Below the pieces are notes generated by a model. The model was given only the letters and a program-made list of their open reading frames with translations, was not told where the DNA came from and made no database searches. The translations under genes and the position numbers were made by a program. DNA of 22,174 bases from a virus: IMG/VR virus record IMGVR_UViG_3300035698_006668, positions 1 through 22,174 of that record. One strand, 5' to 3'. This document shows, in pieces, positions 1-8,726 of the stretch. Every line of letters starts with the position of its first letter. Position 1 is the stretch's first letter.

Positions 1-2368
1 GGGATGAAACGATTGTATCGCCCACAAGGAAAGGAAGATCTTCATTAACAGATGCAGCATTGGTAGCGCTAAGAATAAGAGAGTCTGTGTATATTACACC
101 ACTTGCACCTGTAGCAGTCTCGCCGGGTGTATATGTTTCAAGTGCTGCAATGGTTACGGTAATACTATTTACAGTGACAGCATCTTCTGTTGTCATCTTC
201 TGGGTTGTGAAGGTAGTACTTCCCGCGCTGGTAAAATCAGTGTTAGGTCCAGTTAACGTACAGGTTGATGTAGTTACGATGATATCGGCACTGGCACCAG
301 CAGGATCCATTGTCGTGCTGCCTCCAGTGGCTACGGTCATACAGAATACATTGTCAGCATCGTCAATCCAGGACCACTTCTGACCATCAGCCAGATATGC
401 AGCGTGGAATGTATCCGCATTTGCGATACTGCCAAAGGTAAATGTTACTTGAGTGGTGCTGTCCACTGTTACGTTAACCACGTTATACGTGGTCGCGAGT
501 TGGTGTAAGCTAGCATCAACAACGGAGTTAATCCCATGTGTGCCATTATATGAGGAAACCCCTGCATTGGTTACAATGATCGAATCATTGCCAATACTAG
601 AAGAATCAAGTACCAGGTCATCAAGACTTCCAAATCGTGCTCCTAATGATAGGTCGAATGTAGCTGTGTCATTTGCATTATTTACAATACTGTTAAAACT
701 TATGGCATTGGAACTGACCGCAGCTCCATTAATTCCCCTCGTCTTACCTGCAATCGTACCAAAGAATGGTCCTATTGTCGAGGCCGCACTGGTTCTCCGT
801 CTCATATCACTGAAGAAGGAAGCCATTGTGACACCATCACTGGAGCCAATCTCCTCGCAAATGTTCCCCCCAATACCAGCAACGAGTGTGTTACTGCCTT
901 GAAGACTGTATTCTTCAATACTATTTGTCCAGCTACCCTTGGTAATACTGTCTTGATATACGATATCAGAGTGGGTGATACCCCAGAGACTAACACTTGG
1001 AGTGGTGTCTGTGACGAGATTAGGGTAATCGGTAAGATCAACAGCCACTACATTGGACTTAACAGACGCTTTGGCGTATACTAACTTGATGTTTCGACTT
1101 GTGTTGATATCGAATGTGAGTGTAACAATATCCGTAGTCTCATCATGAAATATACTGTCAGGTATAACTTGAACCTGATCTCCACCACCCTCCAATTCAA
1201 ATACAGAATAGAAATTAAAGTCACTGGAAATACTTGAGAAGGTCATAGTTTTACCATCACCACTGGTAAAACTAGCTTCGAGGGATTGAGTTCCAGGTAC
1301 ATCGATCAGAACGATCTGACCATTGAATCTTGTGGTAGTTCCAATTGTATTGATAGCAGACTCAAGGACGATTGTAACATCACCAGCTGAGTTGATGGTA
1401 AAACTGTCTGGAGTTATAAGAGAATGATTTCCGCTCGTATTCTCGGCATAAAGGAAAGGGACTATATGAAGGTTAGGTAATTCATGAGTCGCGGCACTGA
1501 TAACCAATGTCAAATCATCGGCAGTCAGGGCACCATTCAAGGAGCCTCCAGTGCCATCACCAATCACGGCTCGATATGATACTACATCTGCGTTATCCGC
1601 ATCTTCAGTCAATACATAAAAGTCTTTTGTATCTGTTGAGCCTGTATTATCAATAATAACATCAAGTTCGGTCGTGGATGTAATGGTAATTTCGTCAGCA
1701 AAAACACTATAGTTATCAAGACTATCTGTGGTAGGTGTATGTGCAATTCCTACAGCTAATTTAAGATCACCGGAAGCATGACTCACACTAAATGTGGTAC
1801 TCGTACTAGCTGCAACTTGTTTTCGGCTGTCGTTTGTGAAGGTAGACCAGTAATATTCAGCGGTTGTGCGGTGAGTCCAGGCACTGGAAGCGTCTGTTGT
1901 GGTGAACGCGGCCCCTACTGTGACTTGGGTTGAGCTGTCGACCGAGGTAACCACTTGGGATTCGCCTGTATCTGTGATATACACAACAGATCCAACAGCT
2001 AATTGAGTATCCAAGGCAGTTCCTGTAACGGTAGCAGCCCCAGCAGTCACAGCTACAGTACCTGTTCCATCTTGAAGGAGTTGACCATACACAACAGTTG
2101 GAGATGTGGTTGTGAGCAGGAGATTAATATCAGTATTAAAAGAGAGACTACCTGTAGTGCTGGCAACAGTAAAGGACTCCATTCGAAATGGAAGTGTTCC
2201 CTTATATCCCTGGTACCCCGTACGCTTCTCAACAAAGCCGGTACTGTTCGTATCCATATTACGCATATCCTCGGAATATCCGGGAGCGACTGCATCGGGA
2301 ACTGATCTTTGGTCAATCCCCTTGCTTATAATCTTATGCGGTATAGTTTGAAAGTTCTGGCGTTGCAT
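1..2368 (-). CDS. Large beta-rich tail/virion protein, C-terminus beyond window
   Basis: An open frame of 789 complete codons runs from the ATG at 2368 to the left edge without a stop, so the 3' end is missing. The ATG overlaps the stop of the preceding connector gene by one base (TAATG), which implies translational coupling. The N-terminus (MQRQNFQTIPHKIISKGIDQ) and the GYSEDMRNMDT...VEKRTGYQ stretch at residues 30-53 recall tail stabilisation proteins encoded next to gp4-like connectors in short-tailed phages. Residues about 102-165 (GTGTVAVTAGAATVTGT to FTTTDASSAW) look like a small beta domain common in phage tail proteins. The rest is rich in Ser, Thr, Asp, Val and Ile with few Cys, Lys or Met, typical of an elongated virion protein. 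I infer a tail tube, nozzle or fibre role from position and composition; the family is not certain. Confidence 0.8.
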   Translation of the reverse strand, partial: MQRQNFQTIPHKIISKGIDQRSVPDAVAPGYSEDMRNMDTNSTGFVEKRTGYQGYKGTLPFRMESFTVASTTGSLSFNTDINLLLTTTSPTVVYGQLLQDGTGTVAVTAGAATVTGTALDTQLAVGSVVYITDTGESQVVTSVDSSTQVTVGAAFTTTDASSAWTHRTTAEYYWSTFTNDSRKQVAASTSTTFSVSHASGDLKLAVGIAHTPTTDSLDNYSVFADEITITSTTELDVIIDNTGSTDTKDFYVLTEDADNADVVSYRAVIGDGTGGSLNGALTADDLTLVISAATHELPNLHIVPFLYAENTSGNHSLITPDSFTINSAGDVTIVLESAINTIGTTTRFNGQIVLIDVPGTQSLEASFTSGDGKTMTFSSISSDFNFYSVFELEGGGDQVQVIPDSIFHDETTDIVTLTFDINTSRNIKLVYAKASVKSNVVAVDLTDYPNLVTDTTPSVSLWGITHSDIVYQDSITKGSWTNSIEEYSLQGSNTLVAGIGGNICEEIGSSDGVTMASFFSDMRRRTSAASTIGPFFGTIAGKTRGINGAAVSSNAISFNSIVNNANDTATFDLSLGARFGSLDDLVLDSSSIGNDSIIVTNAGVSSYNGTHGINSVVDASLHQLATTYNVVNVTVDSTTQVTFTFGSIANADTFHAAYLADGQKWSWIDDADNVFCMTVATGGSTTMDPAGASADIIVTTSTCTLTGPNTDFTSAGSTTFTTQKMTTEDAVTVNSITVTIAALETYTPGETATGASGVIYTDSLILSATNAASVNEDLPFLVGDTIVSS

Positions 2369-3306
2369 TATTTTCTCCAGACGCGGTTCGTACTCTTAAT
2401 TCGGAATGATAGTTCCCTGCCAGCCCAAGTGTGCTCAACCTGTGCCTCAAATTCCTTGAGGACGTTGCGCTCAACCCCAGTATCATAACCCAATGCCCTG
2501 CGAATCTCGGCCACAGCATATTGAATAAGAAAGTTGGTAGTTGGTTGTTGAAGAAAGATCACACAAGTTCCATGAATATCCGTAATGTAATCATCAACTT
2601 CGATGTCACTTGGAATATCACCGGCAATGGTTTTACCATCAACACTTGTTCGTGTTGGAGTTTGATAGAAGGTTAGTTGTGTTCCGGCGCTAGTCTTGAT
2701 CTGATTGCTACCGCGTATCTCACCGGTCTTACTGTCAACAAAGTTAACATATTTCAGATAGTTATCGCTAGTTGATAATCCAGATCCAATAGCATCAAGC
2801 ACGACATTAGCATCACTTATACCATCTACGGCAGCTGTGAATGCTGTTACTCGTCCCTGTTGTTTTCGAAGCGTTTGCGGTCTTTTAACATAATAAGCAA
2901 AATATGTTACGGTATTTGGAGCAGCTGGAGCAGGGAGTAGCTCAACCTTACGGCCTCGAATCGTATAACGAATGGGACGATTACCAACAATACTGTTTCG
3001 AAATGGAGTGGTTCGACGATAATTCAATCGATCCAATTCATAAGCAACACCCCCTTGGACTGCCTCAACCTTCTGTAACCGTTGCTCGAAAGCGCCATCT
3101 GGTATATCGAAAGTATATCCATCGCTGTTTAATTGGACTTGTGCTCGTACAATCAACGGCTCTGGGTAATGTCGGGCATATATGTCCCAAGCATAACTGT
3201 TACCACGATTCAGGGCATTGAGGATAGTATCGTCGCTTACCGTTGTTGTGTTTGTTTCTTGTATTTGTTCCCTTACTTGGGATAATAGATCATCTACGGT
3301 AAACAA
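2368..3306 (-). CDS. Head-tail connector / tail accessory protein (P22 gp4-like)
   Basis: This 312-residue protein probably docks under the portal and joins head to tail. The N-terminus (FTVDDLLSQVREQIQETNTT followed by LNALNRGNSYAWDIYARHYP) has the helical 'alternating insert of a few residues in a gene-start helix bundle' layout of gp4-type adaptors, followed by a beta-rich centre and a C-terminal helical segment (AVAEIRRALG...EHTWAGRELSF). The start is TTG, preceded eight bases upstream by a perfect AGGAGG, which decides it; a nearby ATG in another frame gives only five codons. The downstream gene starts within its stop codon. The family assignment is from overall pattern and position after fibre genes and before the large tail protein; I could not align it to a named homologue. 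Confidence 0.6.
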   Translation of the reverse strand: MFTVDDLLSQVREQIQETNTTTVSDDTILNALNRGNSYAWDIYARHYPEPLIVRAQVQLNSDGYTFDIPDGAFEQRLQKVEAVQGGVAYELDRLNYRRTTPFRNSIVGNRPIRYTIRGRKVELLPAPAAPNTVTYFAYYVKRPQTLRKQQGRVTAFTAAVDGISDANVVLDAIGSGLSTSDNYLKYVNFVDSKTGEIRGSNQIKTSAGTQLTFYQTPTRTSVDGKTIAGDIPSDIEVDDYITDIHGTCVIFLQQPTTNFLIQYAVAEIRRALGYDTGVERNVLKEFEAQVEHTWAGRELSFRIKSTNRVWRK

Positions 3307-3321
3307 GGCATCTGCCTCCTC

Positions 3322-3609
3322 TTAGCTAAACATTGCACTCAAATCACCAGCTGATTCGGAATCCTCTGAAGGCTCTTCTTCCGTTGGGGCTTCACTATCT
3401 GACTCTTCAAGCTTGGAAAGGGCTTCGGCAACAGCTGCTTCTAGTTCACCAAGATCGTCAGCACTCATAGTTTTGAGTTGACTCTTGATACCTTCAAGGT
3501 CGGAACCTTCGCTCAGCTCTTCTTCGGGCATCTCATAGTCCATTCCGTCCATCGGAGCTTCATCTGATTCTGGTGCTTCGGGCATTTCGCCCATCTTAAA
3601 ATCTGCCAT
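3322..3609 (-). CDS. Strongly acidic 95-residue protein, unknown function
   Basis: I start the gene at the ATG at 3609 (MADFKMGEMPEAPESDE) because AAAGGAAG lies seven bases upstream; an upstream alternative at 3666 would begin inside the promoter and adds 19 poorly placed residues. The protein is about one third Asp and Glu, with almost no aromatic residues and few basic ones. Residues about 56-85 (DDLGELEAAVAEALSKLEES) form a likely amphipathic helix, and the flanks look disordered. It has its own strong promoter immediately upstream and sits among tail genes. A small assembly chaperone or scaffold-like factor would fit, as would a DNA-mimic protein, but nothing in the sequence decides between them. 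Confidence 0.75.
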   Translation of the reverse strand: MADFKMGEMPEAPESDEAPMDGMDYEMPEEELSEGSDLEGIKSQLKTMSADDLGELEAAVAEALSKLEESDSEAPTEEEPSEDSESAGDLSAMFS

Positions 3610-3637
3610 GGTATCTTCCTTTACATTGATATAATTA

Positions 3638-3666
3638 AGTATAGCACACCCATATGGGTATGTCAA
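3638..3666 (-). promoter_or_regulatory. Sigma-70 promoter P1 upstream of the acidic protein gene
   Basis: On the minus strand the sequence reads TTGACA (3666-3661), a 17-bp spacer, then TATACT (3643-3638). The -35 is preceded by CC as in five other promoters of this window. The -35 lies three bases beyond the stop codon of the previous gene, and transcription would start about 20 bases before the Shine-Dalgarno sequence of the gene at 3609. It would give the tail genes their own transcript. Confidence 0.8.
3648..3659. promoter_or_regulatory. Palindromic operator candidate inside the P1 spacer
   Basis: ACCCATATGGGT is a perfect 12-bp palindrome centred between the -35 and -10 boxes of P1. A dimeric DNA-binding protein placed here would block RNA polymerase. 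None of the other five promoters has this palindrome in its spacer, so regulation would be specific to this promoter. No binding protein can be assigned. Confidence 0.4.
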
Positions 3667-3669
3667 GGA

Positions 3670-4212
3670 TTAATCTAGTCCTAGTCGTTTTTTGTTTGCA
3701 TTAATTGTATTTTCAAGACGTTTAATCAGTTTTTGATCCTCCAGTCCAACAACATCCAATGTCGTATTTGTGTCTTTATTATATATTCTTGCTCTTTTGT
3801 CAGCTAGGATCCGTTCCAACTTCCGGGTATCTTCAATTTCCTTGCCTATCTTAGCATAATCCAGAGTCAATTCTTTCTTTTTCACCCTATTCATTACTTC
3901 AAGAGCACCTTTACTGGATGATTTAGGAAACTCAGCGAGCTTCTTACCAGCCCTCGCGATTTTGGGCATTGGTACCGTACCTAGTCTTGGTCCATTCGGA
4001 TCATATTCGGGGATAACATTCTCTCTGAACATGGCACTACCTGTAGCCAGGGCAGGTCCCAATACTGTGTCTTCTGGATCACTAGTAAGATCTTCTTCCC
4101 ACTCTTTGAGTTTCTTTCGAGCCGCCGCCGTTCTTGCTTGACCCCACCGTTCAGGGGCGTGTGCCATGTCGCGAACTCTTTCGAGAAGACTCTTATTTAA
4201 TTTTGGATCCAA
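3670..4212 (-). CDS. Hypothetical 180-residue basic protein
   Basis: I do not recognise this protein. It starts at a TTG with GGAG eight bases upstream; the ATG just before is in another frame and stops after nine codons. It is lysine- and arginine-rich with three charged helical stretches (for example LLERVRDMAHAPERWGQART at residues 9-28 and GKEIEDTRKLERILADKRAR near 123-142) and a proline-glycine-rich centre (EYDPNGPRLGTVPMPKIARA). There is no signal peptide or membrane segment. It lies between the large fibre gene and the acidic-protein promoter, so a virion-internal or assembly role is possible. The preceding 88-base gap holds no other convincing element. Confidence 0.7.
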   Translation of the reverse strand: MDPKLNKSLLERVRDMAHAPERWGQARTAAARKKLKEWEEDLTSDPEDTVLGPALATGSAMFRENVIPEYDPNGPRLGTVPMPKIARAGKKLAEFPKSSSKGALEVMNRVKKKELTLDYAKIGKEIEDTRKLERILADKRARIYNKDTNTTLDVVGLEDQKLIKRLENTINANKKRLGLD

Positions 4213-4300
4213 GATCGATACTCCATGGTAAATACTTAAAACAATCAGAATAGTCTTCTATATTAATTCTACCGATACATAGTTCTTATCTCCAGTTGCT

Positions 4301-6355
4301 TTATAGTTCTGCGTCAGCTGTAATAAAGTCAGAACTATCATTCCAAATGTAAGGCCGACCTGTTGTAAGTCCTGTGTAATTGTTTAAATTTATACGGCCA
4401 CCGACTTCATTAATAGCCACTGTCCCTACACCCGCACTAGATTGATTTTTATCCAAGGCAAAAGCATCAGTTACGGTTATTTGTCCGGTGGACCCTATGG
4501 ATGGGGTGGCACGCATGGGAGGTGAGAATACCAGGGAGGCATCAAGTCGTGTTGTTGAAGCTGGTATCAAACTTTGACAAATCACCTTCTGGTAATACCT
4601 CTGACAAGCAGCAAGCTCACCAGCTACAGAGCCGCTATATCGTTCCCAAGGCGTTGCAGCGGAGTCTTTCTCCAACTTAACCTGAGTTAACAAAAAGTTA
4701 TTAGACGTACTATCTAGTCCGTTGACTTGGTTTGATGTGGTATAAGAAGCTGATGCATTCCAAGTGTCCGCCGTACCATTACTACTGGACCCACCAGCTA
4801 GAGCCCATCCTATGCGTAAACCAATCCCATTTGTCCTATTCCAGTTCCCCGCAGAGGAATCTATAGTGAGAGTTATTGTCTTTTTTTCCCACGTATTGGT
4901 TGTGTCGACTGTGTACTCAGAGGGGTATCCGTATCCTGCGTCGGAATTTTGTACAAACATAGTGAATATACCTGTCTTTGTAGATTTAACCCAGAAACTT
5001 ATAGTAATTTCTTGATTATCTATTTCCTGGAAGTTAAATCCCTCAAGCCTGGTTTGTAGAACATATAAGTCCCCAGCTGCTATAGAGGCATCCGCGGTAG
5101 TACAATCAACCTTCAGAGAGTAGCTACTACTATGACCGGATTCAGCTACTGTTGGAACGTCAGTATCTTGGGTTATAGTCACTTCGGCTGCCCCAGATTG
5201 GTCATAATAGTACCATCTATCTAATGTGTACGCACCAGTCGGGTTTACATGCGAAGCTCCACGTTGGGCAAAATCCATGCCCCCATTAATGATAAAGTTT
5301 TTTCGAACGAGAGCAGCACCTGCAACAGATGGAGTACCCCAAGTACATACCCCGGATCCGTTTGTTGATAAGTATTGTCCAGTTGATCCGTCTGCCGTTG
5401 GAAGTGTGTAGATTACATTACCCGCTAATGCTGGTGCCTTAAAGCCAGTATATGATGAGCCTCCACCTGAGGGCTCTCCCAAACGTAATTCCTGTTGATT
5501 GTCAATCAAAAGATCGCCAGTAACCGTTCCACCAACTAGGGGGAGTTTAGCATCTAATTGAGTTTGAATCGAACTGGTTACACCATTAACATATCCAATC
5601 TCGGTGGATGTGGTTGTGGCTGCGCTGGTAAATCCGGATCCATCGGACACAAGAGCCCGACTCGCGGTTGTTGACGCCAGTTTATTCAGGGCAATGGCAG
5701 CAGCAGCTTTGATATCAGCATTGACGACATTGGTTATGGTGTTGTTATCACTGTCAATATTTTTATTGGTAAGGGTGTCCGTGGTATCTCGTCCGACAAT
5801 GACGTCATCGCTATCTTGAACGGTAAGGGTACGGATCGTTCCTGTTGTTATACCGGAAGCTTCGAATCGGACCTCCTTCGTGGCATCGGCATTGTCCTGA
5901 ATACTGAATACAGCATCAGATACGTCGAACGTTGTTGGGCTATTAATTGCTGGACTGGTGAGTGTCTTATTGGTTAATGTATCTGTTGTGGCTCTCCCGA
6001 CAAGGGTATCATCACTGTCCTGAACAGTTAATGTTCGTATAGTGCCTGTGGTAATTCCACTGGCTTGAAACCTTACTTCCTTGGTGGCATCGCCGTTATC
6101 TTGGATACTGAAGACAGCATCAGATACGTCCAAGGTCGTTGGAGATGTAATGGCCGGGGATGTAAGAGTTTTATTGGTAAGGGTTTGAGTTGCAGTTTCG
6201 CTAACCAGTTCACTGGCTGCGGCATCTTCGTTGGGAAGGCTTATGACATTCCCTTGTGAATATGTAGTTGAGGCATTGGGTTTAACAGTAATATCGAAGT
6301 TACCAGCTTGAAATATTAACTGTGTTAGCTCTCGTAATTTACCAAGTACATCCAT
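4301..6355 (-). CDS. Fibre-like protein with duplicated repeat and C-terminal jelly-roll
   Basis: This 684-residue protein is probably a tail or head fibre that contacts the host surface. ATG at 6355 has AAGGA seven bases upstream. Residues 1-50 could be the virion attachment part. Residues 56-123 and 124-191 are two copies of a 68-residue repeat beginning TQTLTNKTLTSP / TDTLTNKTLTSP, typical of beta-structured fibre shafts. Residues about 350-560 start with NFIINGGMDFAQRGAS and contain TLDRWYYYDQSG and ITISFWVKSTKTG, a pattern of carbohydrate-binding jelly-roll domains in phage fibres. The end of that part (VKLEKDSAATPWERYSGSVA, then ELAACQRYYQKV) is a motif shared by many marine phage fibres. 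Receptor specificity cannot be read from the sequence. Confidence 0.8.
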   Translation of the reverse strand: MDVLGKLRELTQLIFQAGNFDITVKPNASTTYSQGNVISLPNEDAAASELVSETATQTLTNKTLTSPAITSPTTLDVSDAVFSIQDNGDATKEVRFQASGITTGTIRTLTVQDSDDTLVGRATTDTLTNKTLTSPAINSPTTFDVSDAVFSIQDNADATKEVRFEASGITTGTIRTLTVQDSDDVIVGRDTTDTLTNKNIDSDNNTITNVVNADIKAAAAIALNKLASTTASRALVSDGSGFTSAATTTSTEIGYVNGVTSSIQTQLDAKLPLVGGTVTGDLLIDNQQELRLGEPSGGGSSYTGFKAPALAGNVIYTLPTADGSTGQYLSTNGSGVCTWGTPSVAGAALVRKNFIINGGMDFAQRGASHVNPTGAYTLDRWYYYDQSGAAEVTITQDTDVPTVAESGHSSSYSLKVDCTTADASIAAGDLYVLQTRLEGFNFQEIDNQEITISFWVKSTKTGIFTMFVQNSDAGYGYPSEYTVDTTNTWEKKTITLTIDSSAGNWNRTNGIGLRIGWALAGGSSSNGTADTWNASASYTTSNQVNGLDSTSNNFLLTQVKLEKDSAATPWERYSGSVAGELAACQRYYQKVICQSLIPASTTRLDASLVFSPPMRATPSIGSTGQITVTDAFALDKNQSSAGVGTVAINEVGGRINLNNYTGLTTGRPYIWNDSSDFITADAEL
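5783..6190 (-). repeat. Two in-gene 204-bp repeats encoding a fibre shaft unit
   Basis: Copies at 6190-5987 and 5986-5783 encode 68 residues each and are directly adjacent. They differ at few residues (for example DNGDATKEVRFQ versus DNADATKEVRFE) but at many third codon positions, so they are an old duplication held by protein-level selection. A third, shorter start of the unit (TDTLTNKNIDSD) follows at residue 192. Confidence 0.85.
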
Positions 6356-6412
6356 GAAAATTCCTTAAAGGTAATAAAGGCGGGATGATAAGTTATCACC
6401 AAACCGCTTCTG

Positions 6413-6430
6413 TCTGCCTCGCCTGGCAGA
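6413..6430 (-). other. Intergenic hairpin between decoration and fibre genes
   Basis: In the 97-base gap 6356-6452 the minus strand reads TCTGCC, a six-base loop and GGCAGA. A separate palindrome, TGATAAGTTATCA, lies at 6386-6398. No U-run follows either, so this is not a standard intrinsic terminator; an mRNA-processing or stabilising structure is possible. Confidence 0.4.
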
Positions 6431-6452
6431 GCGCCTTCATCGGGTTAGGTTA

Positions 6453-7265
6453 TTATGCGAGGTAATCAATAACGTGGTATGTTATTTTGTATTGCATTGG
6501 AGAATCACCAGTAGTAACTTCACCAGATGCTACTGTGAATTCAACAGCTTCATTATCAAAAGTAGTGATAAGAACACCATCTCCAGTAGCAGCAGCTTGG
6601 GCGTCATAAAGAGCACCAGGTTGTCCGAGCCAGTGAGCATCAGCACCGGCAGTCAAGACGGCATGAACATCATTATCAATAGCGAGGATATCTAGTCCAC
6701 CACTGTATTGAAGAGTCAAATCTTCCCCAGCATCCGCACCATAAGTAGCGGAATTGTAGTTAAGAAACAATTGAACTTCGTCGATAACGATAGCTTTTGA
6801 AGCACCCGGAGCTGCAATAGCTGTGATCGGAGTAGCATTCAATGCCAGAATTTCGCTTGTGGTTAATGTTCCAGTAGCAACACGGGAGGTACTAGAAGCC
6901 GCAGCACTTTCAAAGTTACTTTCAACTTTGAATACTGACCATGTAGATCCACCGAATGTTAATATTGTGGTAAGACCTGCGGGACAGGTAACAGCACCAA
7001 CCGTAACATCCTCAGAGGCATCACGATTAACGACTTCAACGAACTTATCTTCATCGAAATAGGTGAGGGGAAGCACGATAGCAGTTGCACTATTGTCTTG
7101 ATTTGGAATGATAACAACATCAGGAACCTCGGTTAAGGTTGATGTATCACCAGTTGAGGCTGTGTAAACATACTTCTGACGAAGTGAATTTTCAACCTGG
7201 GTTTCATACTTACTGAGCTTTCGGGCCTTCTTATAGGCTCCAGCTCTTACTGATCTTTGTGTCAT
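6453..7265 (-). CDS. Probable capsid decoration or head-fibre protein
   Basis: This 270-residue protein follows the coat gene. ATG at 7265 has AAAGGA upstream. The N-terminus is basic and helical (TQRSVRAGAYKKARKLSKYE), which could anchor it to the capsid. It continues with beta-rich, alanine- and threonine-rich segments: SATAIVLPLTYFDEDKFVEV, a small domain around residues 105-125, and a C-terminal domain opening RVATGTLTTSEILALNATPI and closing with MQYKITYHVIDYLA. The C-terminal domain pattern (new-start strand, VIDEVQLFLNY, LTLQYSGG) is one I associate with phage head decoration or fibre proteins. Position directly after the coat gene supports this. It has no catalytic motif. Confidence 0.6.
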   Translation of the reverse strand: MTQRSVRAGAYKKARKLSKYETQVENSLRQKYVYTASTGDTSTLTEVPDVVIIPNQDNSATAIVLPLTYFDEDKFVEVVNRDASEDVTVGAVTCPAGLTTILTFGGSTWSVFKVESNFESAAASSTSRVATGTLTTSEILALNATPITAIAAPGASKAIVIDEVQLFLNYNSATYGADAGEDLTLQYSGGLDILAIDNDVHAVLTAGADAHWLGQPGALYDAQAAATGDGVLITTFDNEAVEFTVASGEVTTGDSPMQYKITYHVIDYLA

Positions 7266-7287
7266 ATTATATCCTTTCGTGGGAACA

Positions 7288-7324
7288 CCGAGGAAGAGTG
7301 ACCGATATGGCCACCACTCCTCGG
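7288..7324 (-). other. Stable intergenic hairpin after the coat gene
   Basis: The minus strand reads CCGAGGA ... TCCTCGG, a seven-base outer stem, followed inward by an imperfect stem with G-U pairs and an AUAUC-type loop. It occupies most of the 66-base gap between coat and decoration genes. It lacks a U-run; attenuation, RNase processing or mRNA stabilisation are possible roles. Confidence 0.5.
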
Positions 7325-7331
7325 GGACAGA

Positions 7332-8714
7332 TTATACTGTGAAGTTATTAAGTTGGAGGCCAGCAGCAGGATGACGAGTTAAAAGAGTCATATAGCCGAA
7401 CATGAATTTCTGGATGTTTGGAGAGTAGCCACTTGAATCGTTCTTAAGGAACATATCTTGGCCGCCGACTTTAACATCTTTGAAATCTTTACCGTGAAGT
7501 TCGCAAACTCCTTTTTCTTTTCCACCTTCAGGAAGGATCCAAACTCGGTCCCCTCTTGTGAATTCAGTTTCCATAAATGCCAATTGATCGTTACCGTGTT
7601 GGTATCCGAATCCCTTGAATCCACGTTTATCATCCGAAACGGATATCAAACGTCGGTCAGTTTCTTGAGCATCAATAAGAGCAGTTATGGTTTCAGGAGA
7701 GGACAAGCATTGCTTGTACTTATAACGTCCTTGACCAACGATAGTCTTAACTTTATCCATACCTTTTTGGATGAAGCTCATATCGAATGGCTGTGCACTA
7801 CAGTCATAATGAGTACCAGCAGTTGCTCCACTCATGGTAATACCATGAAGGATTCGTCCATCATTAGCAAACAATGACTCAAGACCAGGCATTACTTCAG
7901 TCAGGTTGTTGACGTCAGTTGCGGATGATTGAGCAGCAATAGTTGAGTTGGTCAATGCTTTTGATACTGAATCATATCGTTGACAAACAGTTGATGCACT
8001 TGAAGCAAGATCGGTAGCAGCGGCTGCACCAGTTATAGCAACATTAGTTGAACCATAGCAAGTTACAGTTACAGTATTAGCATCACGATCACGGTCAGTT
8101 ACGATACCATAAGCAAAGTCAGCAGCATCGAGTGCTACTTCAACAGTTCCATTAGTATTATAAAGGGAGATAGCATCACCGAATTCGCAGTAACGAGCGC
8201 CGTCACCAGAACCAGCAGCAAAGTAGATTACCAGGCTGTTTCCGCCGCCATCAGTTGGGACAGTTGTTGCATGAGTTGTTCCGATAATTCCACGTCCATC
8301 ACCATGAAGGTCAATAGAGAGTCTTCGCTTCTGAGCTATGGCTTTACTATTGATTTCAAGGGCAAGAGGTTCGATATATTTGTGAGGAGCTGAAAGGGCT
8401 CTATCCCAAAGATCGTATTCTAGTTCAATTGTGGAAAAGATTTCGTTGAATCCAGCACTATACTCAGATGCAGTTACCTGGCTAGCAGATGGAAAAGATG
8501 CACTTGAACCTTGAGCTGACCATTGGATGGCTCTTGGACCTAGGGTGCTTTGGAGCATAAAGTTGATTGCACGAGCAGCTTCGTCGCTGACTTTCGTTTT
8601 GGTGATCATTTCCCAATCGCGGAAATCTTCACTGATCTGGTTTACCATACCGTCTGTATAGACGATCTGGAGCAGTTTACCGAGGTTAGCTGCTGTGTCT
8701 AATTGAGTTGCCAT
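7332..8714 (-). CDS. Major capsid (coat) protein
   Basis: This 460-residue protein is the best candidate for the coat. It starts at ATG 8714 with AAGGA upstream and lies immediately after the probable scaffold and portal genes, the usual order. The N-terminus (TAANLGKLLQIVYTDGMVNQ, then ISEDFRDWEMITKTKV) and the following AINFMLQSTLGPRAIQWSAQ, IELEYDLWDRALSAPHKYIE segment resemble the N-arm and spine helix of coat proteins. The middle is alanine- and threonine-rich beta (DAADFAYGIVTDRDRDANTV), and the C-terminal part holds KYKQCLSSPETITALIDAQE and PNIQKFMFGYMTLLTRHPAA, expected for a capsid core domain. An HK97-type fold is an inference. The gap on either side is short. Confidence 0.75.
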   Translation of the reverse strand: MATQLDTAANLGKLLQIVYTDGMVNQISEDFRDWEMITKTKVSDEAARAINFMLQSTLGPRAIQWSAQGSSASFPSASQVTASEYSAGFNEIFSTIELEYDLWDRALSAPHKYIEPLALEINSKAIAQKRRLSIDLHGDGRGIIGTTHATTVPTDGGGNSLVIYFAAGSGDGARYCEFGDAISLYNTNGTVEVALDAADFAYGIVTDRDRDANTVTVTCYGSTNVAITGAAAATDLASSASTVCQRYDSVSKALTNSTIAAQSSATDVNNLTEVMPGLESLFANDGRILHGITMSGATAGTHYDCSAQPFDMSFIQKGMDKVKTIVGQGRYKYKQCLSSPETITALIDAQETDRRLISVSDDKRGFKGFGYQHGNDQLAFMETEFTRGDRVWILPEGGKEKGVCELHGKDFKDVKVGGQDMFLKNDSSGYSPNIQKFMFGYMTLLTRHPAAGLQLNNFTV

Positions 8715-8726
8715 AATAGGTTATCC

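Noticed and set aside
453-902. Plus-strand frames within 1-2368 and under other structural genes
   Set aside because: They oppose a continuous minus-strand frame with good codon pattern and have no start signals; they are antisense shadows of the real genes.
3610-3666. Longer start of the acidic protein at 3666
   Set aside because: It would begin within the -35 of promoter P1, upstream of the predicted transcript start, and lacks a ribosome site; the ATG at 3609 has a good one.
7266-7314. Short GTG frame in the gap after the coat gene
   Set aside because: Shine-Dalgarno is too close to the start codon and the hairpin explains the gap.
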